The notes: generated from the letters alone by a model not told the origin. A DNA stretch of 38,554 nt from Lachnospiraceae bacterium (GCA_017550535.1 JAFZOS010000025.1:1-38554); one strand, 5' to 3'; counted from the stretch's first letter, positions 27,001 through 35,161 are shown. Translations and numbers: made by a program.

Positions 27001-27487
27001 CGATAACGAAAGGGTCACTGTAGGCGGCATCATAGAAGGCAAAACCGTCAAGTATACAAAGACCGGAAAACCGATGGCGTTCTTAAGCCTCGAGGATCTT
27101 TTGGGGACGGTCGAAGTCATCGTTTGGCCGAACGATTACGAAAAGAACTCGGCATATCTTAATGAAGAATCACGGATATTCCTTCGCGGCCGTGCATCCG
27201 TTGAGGAGGAGAAGGATGCAAAGGTCATCTGCGATGAGATAATACCGTTTGAGAACATACCGAGGAAGCTGTGGATAAGGCTTAAGGACATGGACAGCTT
27301 TACAAAGAGCGAGAAGGATCTTAACGAAGCCATTGCGGATTCCGACGGTAAGGACAGGGTAGTCATTTATATAGAAGACACGCATCAGATGAAGGAGCTG
27401 CCCGTCAATATGACAGTGCATGCCGATGATGCCCTTAAGGCGAAACTCGAAGCGCTCTACGGCGAGGGAAACATTAAGGTCGTTTAG
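24038..27487 (+). CDS. dnaE: DNA polymerase III alpha subunit (DnaE)
   Basis: The ATG at 24038 has AAGAGG eight bases upstream; a TTG two codons earlier is too close to that site. The 1149-residue protein has an N-terminal PHP domain (HLHSHTEFSLLDG and AITDHG), the polymerase palm with GPGRGSAAGS and PDIDIDF (catalytic Asp397, 399, 401), helix-hairpin-helix and a C-terminal OB fold (about 985-1055). It lacks the PolC-type exonuclease insert. In Firmicutes DnaE usually works with PolC on the lagging strand and in primer extension. pfkA follows on the same strand behind its own promoter. Confidence 0.96.
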   Translation: MSFVHLHSHTEFSLLDGSNKIKEYVHRVKELGMDAAAITDHGVMYGVIDFYRAAKAAGIKPILGCEIYVAPGSRFDKEASHGDDRYHHLILLAENNKGYSNLCKIVSRGFTEGYYYRPRVDMEVLREFHEGLICCSACLAGEVQRLLAKGLYDEAKEAALKHLECFGEGNYFLELQDHGIPIQKNVNTDLIRMSKETGIPLVATNDVHYTYADDAVSHDILLCIQTAKKVQDEDRLRYEGGQYYVKSEEEMRSLFSYALDALDNTVKIAERCNVEIEFGSYKLPKYDIPEGYTSFEYLSKLCHEGLKERYPDKADELTGRLEYELETIKSMGFVDYFLIVWDFINYAKTHDVAVGPGRGSAAGSIVSYCLRITDVEPIRYNLLFERFLNPERVTMPDIDIDFEPEGRQKVIDYVVNKYGKEKVVQIVTFGTMAAKGVIRDVGRVMDLPYSYCDMVAKLVPNELNITLQKALDYGQDFKKLYDSDDQAKELIDMCMRLEGLPRHTSMHAAGVVICPEAADEFVPLSRGADGTITTQYVMTTLEELGLLKMDFLGLRNLSVIKDAARLASENTGRAIDINSIDYDDPEVFDYIGTGRTDGVFQLESSGMKSFMKELKPHSMEDVIAGISLYRPGPMDFIPQYIKGKNQPDTVTYDCPQLEPILKPTYGCIVYQEQVMQIVRDLGGYTLGRSDLVRRAMSKKKADVMKKERHNFVYGNEAEGVPGCVNRGVDEKVADHIYDEMMDFASYAFNKSHAAAYAFVAYQTAWLKHYYPVEFMAALMTSVIDNFNKVSFYIYTCRSMGIKILPPDINEGVGAFSVKGNDILYGLASIKGVGRTVIDAIVAEREEGGSFKSLKDFIERMSGGEVNKRTIEGFINAGALDCLPGTRKQKTYVYAQIIDSINNDRKHNLAGQMSLFDMMPDVSREDYELKMPDVGEFDEDELLSREKEVLGVYVSGHPLRAYEGLWRKNVTRTTVDFAYDEESKAVKVADNERVTVGGIIEGKTVKYTKTGKPMAFLSLEDLLGTVEVIVWPNDYEKNSAYLNEESRIFLRGRASVEEEKDAKVICDEIIPFENIPRKLWIRLKDMDSFTKSEKDLNEAIADSDGKDRVVIYIEDTHQMKELPVNMTVHADDALKAKLEALYGEGNIKVV

Positions 27488-27495
27488 CGTATCTG

Positions 27496-27524
27496 TTGAA
27501 AATGGCGCAAAAAAGCGTTAATAT
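27496..27524 (+). promoter_or_regulatory. promoter for pfkA
   Basis: TTGAAA (27496-27501), a 17-base spacer and TAATAT (27519-27524), 30 bp before the start codon. Confidence 0.5.
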
Positions 27525-27554
27525 AGGGTATGTGGTACTTAGGAGGAAACGCTT

Positions 27555-28529
27555 ATGGCTAAAGAGATAAATACAGTTGCGGTACTTACAAGCGGCGGAG
27601 ATGCGCCGGGAATGAATGCGGCGATAAGGGCCGTTGTAAGGCGCTCGATCGCAAGCGGCAAGCGCGTTATCGGCATACAGAAGGGATATCAGGGACTGCT
27701 CAATGAGGAGATGGATGAGATGAGCCCCCGTGATGTTTCGGATATAATCCAGCGCGGAGGAACCATCCTTCGTACCGCAAGGTGTGAGGAGTTTAAAACG
27801 GAGGAAGGCCAGGCAAAGGGCGCCGAGATCTGCAAAAAGCACGGCATCGACGGCCTTGTTGTAATAGGCGGCGACGGTTCCTACAGGGGAGCGCAGGCTC
27901 TCGCAGCGCACGGCATCAACACGATAGGGATCCCGGGAACCATCGACCTTGACATAGCATGCACCGATTACACGATAGGATTTGATACGGCCGTAAACAC
28001 TGCCATGGAAGCGATCGATAAGGTAAGGGATACATCATCCTCTCATGAAAGGTGTTCGATCATCGAGGTCATGGGCAGGAACGCAGGCTACATCGCTTTG
28101 TGGTGCGGCGTTGCTTCAGGCGCCGAGGATATCCTCCTTCCCGAAAAGTATCAGTACAAGGAACAGGAGATAATCAACAACATAATAAATAACCGCAAGA
28201 AGGGCAAAACACACCATCTTATAATAAATGCCGAGGGTATCGGACATTCGACTTCGATGGCAAGGCGTATCGAGGCGGCGACCGGCGTCGAGACAAGGGC
28301 CACGATCTTGGGATACATGCAGCGCGGCGGTTCACCGACCTGTAAGGACCGTTATTACGGCTCGATGATGGGCGCTTATGCGGCCGATCTTCTGTGCGCC
28401 GGCAAGACAAACAGGGTAGTGGGATACAAGCACGGCGAGTATGTTGATTTTGACATCGACGAAGCACTCGCAATGCAGAAGGACATCCCCGAGTATGAGT
28501 ATGAAGTGACCAAGTCACTGTCCATCTAA
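27555..28529 (+). CDS. pfkA: ATP-dependent 6-phosphofructokinase
   Basis: A 324-residue glycolytic enzyme turning fructose 6-phosphate into fructose 1,6-bisphosphate. GGDGS marks an ATP-using rather than PPi-using form (the latter has GGDDS). The catalytic loop reads PGTIDLDIACTDYTIG: the base Asp of TID is kept, but the usual Asn of TIDND is Leu. MGRNAG and TILGYMQRGG are also typical. The start has AGGAGG upstream. The TrmH-family gene starts directly after the stop codon, so the two form an operon. Confidence 0.95.
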   Translation: MAKEINTVAVLTSGGDAPGMNAAIRAVVRRSIASGKRVIGIQKGYQGLLNEEMDEMSPRDVSDIIQRGGTILRTARCEEFKTEEGQAKGAEICKKHGIDGLVVIGGDGSYRGAQALAAHGINTIGIPGTIDLDIACTDYTIGFDTAVNTAMEAIDKVRDTSSSHERCSIIEVMGRNAGYIALWCGVASGAEDILLPEKYQYKEQEIINNIINNRKKGKTHHLIINAEGIGHSTSMARRIEAATGVETRATILGYMQRGGSPTCKDRYYGSMMGAYAADLLCAGKTNRVVGYKHGEYVDFDIDEALAMQKDIPEYEYEVTKSLSI

Positions 28530-29354
28530 ATGATAATAACAAGTACGGCAAACGATAAAATAAAAAATATAGTAAAGCTAAGTACAAGCAGCAGGGCGCG
28601 TCGTGAGCAGAATGCATTCGTAGCCGAAGGCGTTAAGATGTTCATGGAAGCGCCTTCATTGCGCATTAAAGAGGTTTATATAAGCGAATCGCTGCACAAT
28701 AAGGTTAACATCGCGGCCCGCTATGATGATAATGACGAAGAATCACAGCTCCTTAAAAAATGCGCTCTAAAGCTTAAGGAAACCGGCTATACCGATGTCA
28801 CCGACCAGGTATTTAACAAGATGTCGGACACCATTACGCCGCAGGGGATACTTACGGTGATAGAGGAGGACAGGCATAAGTTAAGTGATCTTCTGGCAGG
28901 GCGTGACAGGGACAGCCTTAGGGTTTTGATCCTTGAAAGCATACAGGATCCCGGGAACTTAGGGACAATGATAAGGACCGCCGAGGCCGCAGGCTATGAT
29001 ATTGTCCTTGCAAACGAAGGCACCGTTGATATGTACAACCCCAAGGTCATAAGGGCAACGATGGGCTCTATTTACAGGGTGCCGGTGGTTTACGCGCCGG
29101 ACTTAAAACTTGAGATAAGCCGCTTAAAGGCAAAGGGTGTTACCATACTGGCCGCACATTTAGGCGGCAGGAGGAGTTATAAGGAGATCACCCCGGGCCC
29201 GAGGCACGCGGTAATGATAGGGAACGAAGGCAGCGGGCTTACCGATGAAACAGCTGCGCTGGCCGATGAATGTGTAAAGATCCCAATGAAGGGAAAGGTA
29301 GAATCATTAAACGCGGCAGTCGCCGCCGCACTTTTAATGTTCTACGGACAGTAA
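28530..29354 (+). CDS. TrmH/SpoU-family RNA 2'-O-methyltransferase
   Basis: A 274-residue SPOUT enzyme. An N-terminal substrate-binding part (1-~110) is followed by the knotted domain with the three SpoU motifs: NLGTMIRTAEAAG, IGNEGSGL and IPMKGKVESLNAAVA. It methylates a ribose in rRNA or tRNA using SAM; RlmB-like 23S rRNA activity is likely, but the exact site is unknown. The ATG is immediately after the pfkA stop and lacks a ribosome site of its own, so translation is coupled. Confidence 0.88.
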   Translation: MIITSTANDKIKNIVKLSTSSRARREQNAFVAEGVKMFMEAPSLRIKEVYISESLHNKVNIAARYDDNDEESQLLKKCALKLKETGYTDVTDQVFNKMSDTITPQGILTVIEEDRHKLSDLLAGRDRDSLRVLILESIQDPGNLGTMIRTAEAAGYDIVLANEGTVDMYNPKVIRATMGSIYRVPVVYAPDLKLEISRLKAKGVTILAAHLGGRRSYKEITPGPRHAVMIGNEGSGLTDETAALADECVKIPMKGKVESLNAAVAAALLMFYGQ

Positions 29355-29356
29355 TT

Positions 29357-29383
29357 CAGACACGGGGACGGTTCTTTCGTCTG
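29357..29383 (+). repeat. single-arm GGGGACGG-core element after the TrmH-family gene
   Basis: CAGAC (29357-29361) and GTCTG (29379-29383) flank GGGGACGGTTC. It differs from the left arm of the 23919 element at one base but has no second arm. It starts two bases after the stop codon. Confidence 0.7.
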
Positions 29384-29443
29384 ACAAACGCGGAAATGGT
29401 TTGGTAATTAAGTGTTTCGGCGAGATTTAAGGAGGATTTAATT

Positions 29444-30238
29444 ATGAAAATAGGCTTCATAGGACTCGGAAACATGGGTTCCGCCATGATAGGCGGTATC
29501 ATAGGGAATAAGATCGTTGCAGCTTCCGATATAATCGGGGCGGATTACAGCGCAGAAAGAACAAATGAGATAAAGGATAAGTTCGGCATAACGGCTGCAT
29601 CATCCAATAAGGAAGCGGCGGCAGGCGCAGACATCCTTGTGACTTCGGTAAAGCCCCAGGTTTATGAGGCGGTGATCGATGACATAAAGGATTCGATAAA
29701 GGACGGCACGGTTATAGTATCTATCGCGCCCGGCAAAACGATAGGCTGGCTTACCGAAAAATACGGCAGGCCCGTAAAGCTTGTAAGATGCATGCCAAAC
29801 ACTCCCGCCCTTGTCGGCGAGGGCTGCACCGGAGTGTGCAGGAACGAACTTGTCACCGATGATGAATTCAAACAGGTGCTTACCGTTCTTAACAGCTTCG
29901 GAAAGGCATATGAGGTACTTGAGAGTCAGATGGACGCGGTCGTTGCGGTAAGCGGAAGCTCGCCTGCCTATGTGTTCATGTTAATAGAAGCAATGGCGGA
30001 TGGAGCCGTAGCCGAGGGACTTCCCAGAAAGACGGCATATGAGATGGCAGCCCAGGCAGTGCTCGGAAGTGCAAAGATGGTGCTTGATACGGGAAGGCAT
30101 CCGGGAGACCTTAAGGATATGGTATGTTCACCCGGAGGAACAACGATAGATGCGGTCGCAGTGCTTGAAAACATGGGCTTCCGCTCCGCAGTCATAGAAG
30201 CTGAGAGAGCATGCGCCGAGAAATCAAGGGCTCTGTAA
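29444..30238 (+). CDS. proC: pyrroline-5-carboxylate reductase
   Basis: A 264-residue cytosolic enzyme that makes proline from pyrroline-5-carboxylate with NAD(P)H. The N-terminus GFIGLGNMGSAMIGG is the Rossmann dinucleotide site; VRCMPNTPALVGEG and SGSSPAYVF are typical of ProC, as is SPGGTTIDAV near the C-terminus. AAGGAGG lies upstream of the ATG. It is followed by a strong promoter for the next gene. Confidence 0.95.
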   Translation: MKIGFIGLGNMGSAMIGGIIGNKIVAASDIIGADYSAERTNEIKDKFGITAASSNKEAAAGADILVTSVKPQVYEAVIDDIKDSIKDGTVIVSIAPGKTIGWLTEKYGRPVKLVRCMPNTPALVGEGCTGVCRNELVTDDEFKQVLTVLNSFGKAYEVLESQMDAVVAVSGSSPAYVFMLIEAMADGAVAEGLPRKTAYEMAAQAVLGSAKMVLDTGRHPGDLKDMVCSPGGTTIDAVAVLENMGFRSAVIEAERACAEKSRAL

Positions 30239-30256
30239 CATAAGCGTAACAAACAA

Positions 30257-30285
30257 TTGACAATTTAATATTTTCCTGCTATAGT
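30257..30285 (+). promoter_or_regulatory. strong sigma-A promoter for the SH3/SleB-like gene
   Basis: Perfect TTGACA (30257-30262), a 17-base spacer ending in TGC (extended -10), and TATAGT (30280-30285). Confidence 0.75.
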
Positions 30286-30290
30286 ATAGG

Positions 30291-30385
30291 TCGATGACCT
30301 CTAATTTTGTAATAATTCTGTAACAATTCACAAGATATTGTGTAACGGGGCGAATGGACAACAATTTATAGGTTCGGGTCATCGA
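30291..30385 (+). promoter_or_regulatory. structured 5' leader, type unknown
   Basis: TCGATGACC (30291-30299) can pair perfectly with GGTCATCGA (30377-30385), closing a ~77-base loop that contains a CACAA-GATA-TTGTG hairpin (30329-30342). The closing strand ends just before the ribosome site AGGAG. It could be a cis-acting RNA that controls translation; it does not match a riboswitch class I can name. Confidence 0.45.
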
Positions 30386-30404
30386 ATAGGAGCAAAAGAA
30401 AACA

Positions 30405-31652
30405 ATGAAAAACAGAATGCATGCTTGTAATGCAGCTGTTGCAGTCCTGATGGTCGCAGCAGTCATTACGCAGGGGAGTATGCAGGGTGTTTGGGCAGCA
30501 GGAAAGACGATAACAAAGTCAAACAATACGGTTGCCTCCGCGAAGATAACGGTGAAAAATACCGGTGCGGATAATAGTAAAGGGTCTACAAATGAATCAT
30601 CGATTGATATAAAGGTAGGTGCCAATCCGAGCACTTCCATAGATATCAAAGTTGATTCCACAGGGAACGGTACAAAGGCCGAAAGCGCGGATCTGTCAGG
30701 ATCGGTTGCGGGTATCGCATATGAGAACCTGGTAATGGCTAACGTTGAGGAAGCCGTTAATATCAGGAAATCTGATTCTGAGGATTCGGAGATAGTAGGC
30801 AAATTATATAAGGAATGCGCAGGAGAGATCATTAAGAAGGGATCGGGCTGGACCAACATACGTACAGGCGATGTCACGGGATGGGTCAAGAACGATTATC
30901 TCCTGTTTGGAGCAGATGCAAAAAGGCTGGCGGATGCCACTGTCCGTAAGATGGCAACATCCAATACTTCCTGCTTAAGGGTAAGGAAGGAGCCAAGCCA
31001 GGATGCCGGAGTTTATGACCTCCTTGCCCAGGGCGATACGATCGAAGTAGTCGAGGAGCTTGGCGAGTGGGTATCGGTTGAGTTTGCGGACGGTACCGTA
31101 GGCTACGTTTCGAGTGAATATGTAAGCGTTGCCGATGAGATAGGAAAAGGCGAAACCATTGAGTCCATAACGGCCAAGGCCGAAGCTTCGGAAAAGGCTA
31201 AGCAGGCCGAAGCAAACAAGGCAGCAGCGGAAAAGGCTAAATCGGATTCATCGGCAGCCACGCCGGCAGCGGCAACCAATGATGCGGCAGCAAGTGCGGC
31301 AGCAGCACCGACATCATACGATGATGTTACACTGCTTGCAGCTTTAATACAAAGCGAGTCGGGCTATGAATGTCACGAGGGACAGGTTGCAGTCGGAAAT
31401 GTCGTAATGAACAGGCTTCGCTCCGGAAAGTTCGGTAATACGATCTATTCGGTAATAAATGCAAAGGGTCAGTTCTCACCGGTTGGAAGCGGACGTATAG
31501 CCCAGATCCTGGCACAGGGACCCAAGGCATCCTGTATACAGGCGGCTCAGGAAGCTATGGCAGGTACCAATTATGTCGGTGATGCCGTAAGGTTCAGGCC
31601 GGTAAGCTCGGGATATCAGGGTATCGTTATCGGAAACCACGTATTCTGGTAG
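30405..31652 (+). CDS. secreted SH3-domain, SleB-like cell-wall hydrolase
   Basis: A 415-residue exported protein. A signal peptide (about 1-32) precedes a Ser/Thr/Lys-rich stretch and two bacterial SH3 domains (about 111-168 and 183-242, each with a VNIRK or LRVRK start). An Ala/Lys/Glu-rich linker (about 250-305) leads to a C-terminal Hydrolase_2 (SleB/CwlJ) domain with QVAVGNVVMNRL and GQFSPV. These domains cut peptidoglycan, usually as lytic enzymes in spore germination or wall turnover. SH3 domains probably bind the wall. It has its own strong promoter, a structured leader and a terminator. Confidence 0.88.
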   Translation: MKNRMHACNAAVAVLMVAAVITQGSMQGVWAAGKTITKSNNTVASAKITVKNTGADNSKGSTNESSIDIKVGANPSTSIDIKVDSTGNGTKAESADLSGSVAGIAYENLVMANVEEAVNIRKSDSEDSEIVGKLYKECAGEIIKKGSGWTNIRTGDVTGWVKNDYLLFGADAKRLADATVRKMATSNTSCLRVRKEPSQDAGVYDLLAQGDTIEVVEELGEWVSVEFADGTVGYVSSEYVSVADEIGKGETIESITAKAEASEKAKQAEANKAAAEKAKSDSSAATPAAATNDAAASAAAAPTSYDDVTLLAALIQSESGYECHEGQVAVGNVVMNRLRSGKFGNTIYSVINAKGQFSPVGSGRIAQILAQGPKASCIQAAQEAMAGTNYVGDAVRFRPVSSGYQGIVIGNHVFW

Positions 31653-31676
31653 GAATAACGGAAATTGAGCAATTTG

Positions 31677-31703
31677 AAGGTGACGCATATTGCGTCACCT
31701 TTT
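31677..31703 (+). terminator. rho-independent terminator of the SleB-like gene
   Basis: AAGGTGACGCA (31677-31687) pairs perfectly with TGCGTCACCTT (31691-31701) around TAT. The T-run is short (four T). Confidence 0.75.
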
Positions 31704-31716
31704 ATCATAAGGGGTA
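31701..31716 (+). repeat. 16-bp direct repeat, copy 1 (before argF)
   Basis: TTTATCATAAGGGGTA occurs here and again at 32731-32746, so the two exact copies flank the carbamoyltransferase gene. The AAGGGG part may serve as a ribosome site in the second copy. Confidence 0.6.
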
Positions 31717-31741
31717 TCATCGAAGATGGAGGATATGTATC

Positions 31742-32728
31742 ATGAGTCTTAAGGGACGTGATTTTTTAACACTTAAGGATTTTACGAAGGAGGAGATACT
31801 TGAATTCCTTGATCTTGCAGCCGAGCTTAAGGAAAAGAAGAAAAAGGGTATCTTCGACCGTGTTTATCAGGGTAAGAACATTGCCCTTATATTTGAAAAG
31901 ACAAGCACCAGGACCAGGTGTTCTTTCGAGGTTGCCGCTCATGATATGGGCATAGGCACGACCTATCTTGATCCCAAGAGCTCACAGATAGGCAAGAAGG
32001 AAAGCGTTGCCGATACGGCAAGGGTTTTGGGAAGGATGTTTGACGGCATCGAATACAGGGGCTTCGGACAGGAGAATGTCGAGGAGCTTGCGAAGTATGC
32101 CGAGGTACCGGTGTGGAATGGGCTTACCAATGAGTATCATCCCACACAGATGCTTGCCGACCTGCTCACAATACGTGAACACCTTGGAACCCTTGAAGGC
32201 CGCAAGCTCGTATATATGGGCGATGCAAGGTATAACATGGGGAATTCCCTTATGGTGACCTGTGCCAAGATGGGCATGCATTTTGTGGCAGCCGCACCGA
32301 AGAAGTATTTCCCGAACGAGGAGCTTATAAACGAGTGCAGGGAGTTCTGTAAGATAAGCGGTGGCACGGTTGACTTTAACGAGGATGCTTACGAGGCGGC
32401 AAAAGATGCCGATGTCATATATACCGATGTATGGGTATCGATGGGCGAACCCGACGAGGTTTGGGAGGAAAGGATCCGCGACCTGACACCTTACAAGGTT
32501 ACCATGGATATCATGAAACAGGCCAAGGATAAGGCGATATTCTTACATTGCCTGCCTTCGTTCCATGATCTTAAGACTGAGATCGGTGAGGAGATGGGCA
32601 AGCGGTTTAACCTTACCGAAATGGAAGTAACGGATGAGGTATTCGAAAAATATTCGGATGTTGTATTTGACGAGGCCGAAAACCGCATGCATACGATCAA
32701 GGCTGTTATCGCAGCCACCCTGGGATAG
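31742..32728 (+). CDS. argF: ornithine carbamoyltransferase
   Basis: A 328-residue enzyme that makes citrulline from ornithine and carbamoyl phosphate. STRTR (carbamoyl phosphate site), HPTQ, MGDARYNMGNS and HCLPSFHD are all present. Close resemblance to E. coli ArgF/ArgI and to catabolic ArcB in FEKTSTRTRCSFEV and in the C-terminal DEAENRMHTIKA means the direction, biosynthetic or catabolic, cannot be fixed by sequence. No other arginine gene is nearby. GGAGG lies nine bases upstream of the ATG. Confidence 0.94.
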   Translation: MSLKGRDFLTLKDFTKEEILEFLDLAAELKEKKKKGIFDRVYQGKNIALIFEKTSTRTRCSFEVAAHDMGIGTTYLDPKSSQIGKKESVADTARVLGRMFDGIEYRGFGQENVEELAKYAEVPVWNGLTNEYHPTQMLADLLTIREHLGTLEGRKLVYMGDARYNMGNSLMVTCAKMGMHFVAAAPKKYFPNEELINECREFCKISGGTVDFNEDAYEAAKDADVIYTDVWVSMGEPDEVWEERIRDLTPYKVTMDIMKQAKDKAIFLHCLPSFHDLKTEIGEEMGKRFNLTEMEVTDEVFEKYSDVVFDEAENRMHTIKAVIAATLG

Positions 32729-32730
32729 AA

Positions 32731-32746
32731 TTTATCATAAGGGGTA
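32731..32746 (+). repeat. 16-bp direct repeat, copy 2 (after argF)
   Basis: Second exact copy of TTTATCATAAGGGGTA. The AAGGGG is 11 bases from the next ATG and may be its ribosome site. Confidence 0.6.
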
Positions 32747-32755
32747 CCGCACAGT

Positions 32756-33043
32756 ATGAATAAAGAATCAAAAGCTTACATAAGAAATGTGATGAAGGGC
32801 CGGGGCTTTATCATCGATTTTTTAAGCACCGCGCTGGCGATCGGGATACTTATAATGGTACTCCTTAATTCTTTCGGTGACAGTACCGGAATGTATTTCG
32901 TGCAGATATTCGGTTTCGGAGCGCTGCTTGCATTTCTTAATTTCATAAAAAAAGTAAGGGTAAGGTCAGGCTTTGCGGCCGCCTTTGCCGTGTTCGGCGT
33001 ACTGATGGCCGTGCTGGCCGTGCTGTGTTACTTAAAGCTGTAA
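32756..33043 (+). CDS. small membrane protein, 95 residues, unknown
   Basis: Three hydrophobic segments (about 20-40, 45-62 and 70-92) separated by short charged loops (FIKKVRVRSG) indicate an integral membrane protein. No family is recognised. It starts 27 bp after argF and is followed after 23 bp by the next gene, in what looks like an operon running to dusB. Confidence 0.7.
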   Translation: MNKESKAYIRNVMKGRGFIIDFLSTALAIGILIMVLLNSFGDSTGMYFVQIFGFGALLAFLNFIKKVRVRSGFAAAFAVFGVLMAVLAVLCYLKL

Positions 33044-33066
33044 TCTGACCGGGAGTGATTCTTAAT

Positions 33067-33414
33067 ATGGAACAGAATACCGTACTCTGCGGTGCGAACG
33101 CATACGAAAAGAAATATTATTTTAATGAAAAGTTCAACTCCCTTCCGGATTCGATCAAGGATGAGCTGCATATCATATGCGTGCTGTTCACCGAGGAAGT
33201 CGGCGGGGTCATTACCTTTGAATATGACAATGAGGGGAATTTAAACCTTAAGACGGATGCCGATGAGGATGATATCCTTTATGATGAGATAAGCTCCGGG
33301 CTCCTTGTGAAGGAGATATTAAGGAAGAAACAGGAACTGTTTGAAAGCCTGACGATGTTTTATAAGGTATTTGTGCTCGGGCAGGGCGCCGATGAGCTAT
33401 TGAAGGAGGAATGA
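33067..33414 (+). CDS. small acidic protein, unknown (DUF6145-like)
   Basis: The ATG at 33067 has GGGAGTG nine bases upstream; a GTG at 33055 lies within that site. The 115-residue protein is soluble and acidic, with [20 protein letters not shown] and a C-terminal helical part. It resembles what I recall as DUF6145, a Lachnospiraceae family of unknown function found before coaX; this needs a profile search. Its stop is one base from the coaX start. Confidence 0.7.
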   Translation: MEQNTVLCGANAYEKKYYFNEKFNSLPDSIKDELHIICVLFTEEVGGVITFEYDNEGNLNLKTDADEDDILYDEISSGLLVKEILRKKQELFESLTMFYKVFVLGQGADELLKEE

Positions 33415-33415
33415 A

Positions 33416-34183
33416 ATGTTACTTGCGATCGATGTAGGCAATACAAATATCACGATAGGCGTGTATGACGGTAAGGAGATAAAGGGCAGTTTCAGGATGA
33501 CCACAAAGCTCCCTAGGACGTCGGACGAATACGGTACGCTGCTCGTTGATCTGCTTAAGAGTCAGGATATGGGCGTTGATGATATAAACGGAGTCATCAT
33601 CGCAAGCGTGGTGCCGAATGTGATGTATTCACTTACCAGCAGCATAGTAAAGTATTTTAAGCAGGAGGCATTTGTAGTAGGTCCCGGCACCAAGACAGGT
33701 ATCAGGATCGATACAACAAATCCCAAGGAGATAGGTCCCGACAGGATAGTGGATGCGGTAGCAGCTTATGAGCTCTACGGCGGCCCGGTTCTCGTGCTTG
33801 ATTTCGGAACGGCTACCACATACGATCTGGTAACGGCAGACGGACGCTTCGTTGCGGGTATCACGGCTCCCGGTATAAGGATAAGCGCCAAGGCTTTATG
33901 GGAAGGCACGGCGAAGCTTCCCGAGATCGAGATAGCAAAGCCCAAAACGATACTTGCACAGGACACGATCACTTCAATGCAGGCGGGACTTGTATACGGA
34001 CAGATCGGACAGACGGAATATATCATCCATCAGGTTAAAAAGGAATCGGGCTACGGAAACCTTAAGGTTGTGGCGACCGGAGGTCTTGGGCGGATAATTT
34101 CGGATGAGACTGCAGCGATAGATGAATACAACGGAGATCTTACCCTGGAGGGACTTCGCATTATATATGGTAAGAATAGGTAA
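33416..34183 (+). CDS. coaX: type III pantothenate kinase
   Basis: A 255-residue cytosolic kinase starting coenzyme A synthesis by phosphorylating pantothenate. [10 protein letters not shown] (phosphate loop), [13 protein letters not shown] and DFGTATTYD are the motifs of the ASKHA-fold CoaX type. AAGGAGG lies upstream. The 3' end overlaps the dusB start by 17 bp, so the two are coupled. Confidence 0.95.
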   Translation: MLLAIDVGNTNITIGVYDGKEIKGSFRMTTKLPRTSDEYGTLLVDLLKSQDMGVDDINGVIIASVVPNVMYSLTSSIVKYFKQEAFVVGPGTKTGIRIDTTNPKEIGPDRIVDAVAAYELYGGPVLVLDFGTATTYDLVTADGRFVAGITAPGIRISAKALWEGTAKLPEIEIAKPKTILAQDTITSMQAGLVYGQIGQTEYIIHQVKKESGYGNLKVVATGGLGRIISDETAAIDEYNGDLTLEGLRIIYGKNR

Positions 34184-35120
34184 CGTTACACTTAAAAACA
34201 GATGGATACTGGCACCGATGGCAGGGGTTTGTGACCTGCCATTTCGTGTGTTATGCACCCGCGAGGGGGCGGGCATGACCTGCATGGAAATGGTCAGCGC
34301 CAAGGCGATATATTATAACAACAAAAACACCGAGGCGCTTATGGAGATATCACCCGAGGAAGGCATCGTATCCCTGCAGCTGTTCGGGTCGGACCCCGAT
34401 ATCATGGGCGAGATGGCAAAAAGGATCGAGGATAAGCCGTTCTCGATCCTTGATATAAACATGGGCTGTCCTGTTCCGAAGGTAGTAAACAATCATGAGG
34501 GTTCCGCGCTTATGAAGGATCCCCTGCTCGCAGGCAGGATCATAGGATCGGTGGTAAAGGCGATCGATAAACCGGTCACGGTAAAGATAAGGAAGGGATT
34601 TGACGAAGCCCACGTCAATGCGGTAGAGATAGCCCATATCGCGGAAGAATCAGGCGCCGCCGCCGTTGCCGTACACGGAAGGACAAGGGAGCAGTACTAT
34701 TCCGGAAAGGCCGACTGGGACATCATAAGGAAGGTAAAGGAAGCGGTCAGCATTCCCGTCATCGGGAACGGTGATGTGAAGGATGCAAAGTCCGCGCATA
34801 ATATAATAGAAGAAACAGGCTGCGATGCGGTCATGATTGGACGGGCCGCACAGGGAAATCCGTGGATATTTAAGGAGCTTGCCATGGCGGATGAGGGGCT
34901 TATATATGAAGGCCCGGGTGTTGAAGAACGGAAGCGGATGATTCTTACCCATGGGAAGATGCTCATCGACTGTAAAGGCGATTATATCGGGATAAGGGAA
35001 ATGCGCAAGCATGCCGCCTGGTATACCGCGGGACTGCCGGGTTCATCAAAGCTTCGTGGCAGGATGAACGAGATGGAAAGCTACGGCGATCTGGAGAAGC
35101 TGATAGAGGAGTGTTTATAA
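34167..35120 (+). CDS. dusB: tRNA dihydrouridine synthase
   Basis: The ATG at 34167 (317 residues) lies within the end of coaX; a longer frame from 34122 adds residues without family likeness. [12 protein letters not shown] starts the FMN barrel; NMGCPVPKV holds the catalytic Cys; [15 protein letters not shown] and [13 protein letters not shown] bind FMN and tRNA. The enzyme reduces uridines in tRNA D-loops. GGAGGGA is 13 bases upstream, rather far, so coupling with coaX is likely important. Confidence 0.93.
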   Translation: MVRIGNVTLKNRWILAPMAGVCDLPFRVLCTREGAGMTCMEMVSAKAIYYNNKNTEALMEISPEEGIVSLQLFGSDPDIMGEMAKRIEDKPFSILDINMGCPVPKVVNNHEGSALMKDPLLAGRIIGSVVKAIDKPVTVKIRKGFDEAHVNAVEIAHIAEESGAAAVAVHGRTREQYYSGKADWDIIRKVKEAVSIPVIGNGDVKDAKSAHNIIEETGCDAVMIGRAAQGNPWIFKELAMADEGLIYEGPGVEERKRMILTHGKMLIDCKGDYIGIREMRKHAAWYTAGLPGSSKLRGRMNEMESYGDLEKLIEECL

Positions 35121-35131
35121 TAAAACATTCC

Positions 35132-35161
35132 TTGACAGTCAATAAGTGAATGGAGTATACT
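35132..35161 (+). promoter_or_regulatory. sigma-A promoter for greA
   Basis: Perfect TTGACA (35132-35137), an 18-base spacer and TATACT (35156-35161). The leader has a small ATAAGG/CCTTAT hairpin at 35171-35185. Confidence 0.65.

Noticed and set aside
27113-27120. GGGGACGG inside dnaE
   Set aside because: Coding sequence of the OB-fold domain without flanking inverted repeat; chance match to the repeat core.
30291-30404. c-di-GMP or c-di-AMP riboswitch before the SleB-like gene
   Set aside because: The conserved core motifs I know for these classes are not present, so only an unnamed structured leader is claimed.
31327-31688. Minus-strand frames inside the SleB-like gene and other long antisense frames
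   Set aside because: They mirror real genes, have no family likeness and lack ribosome sites.
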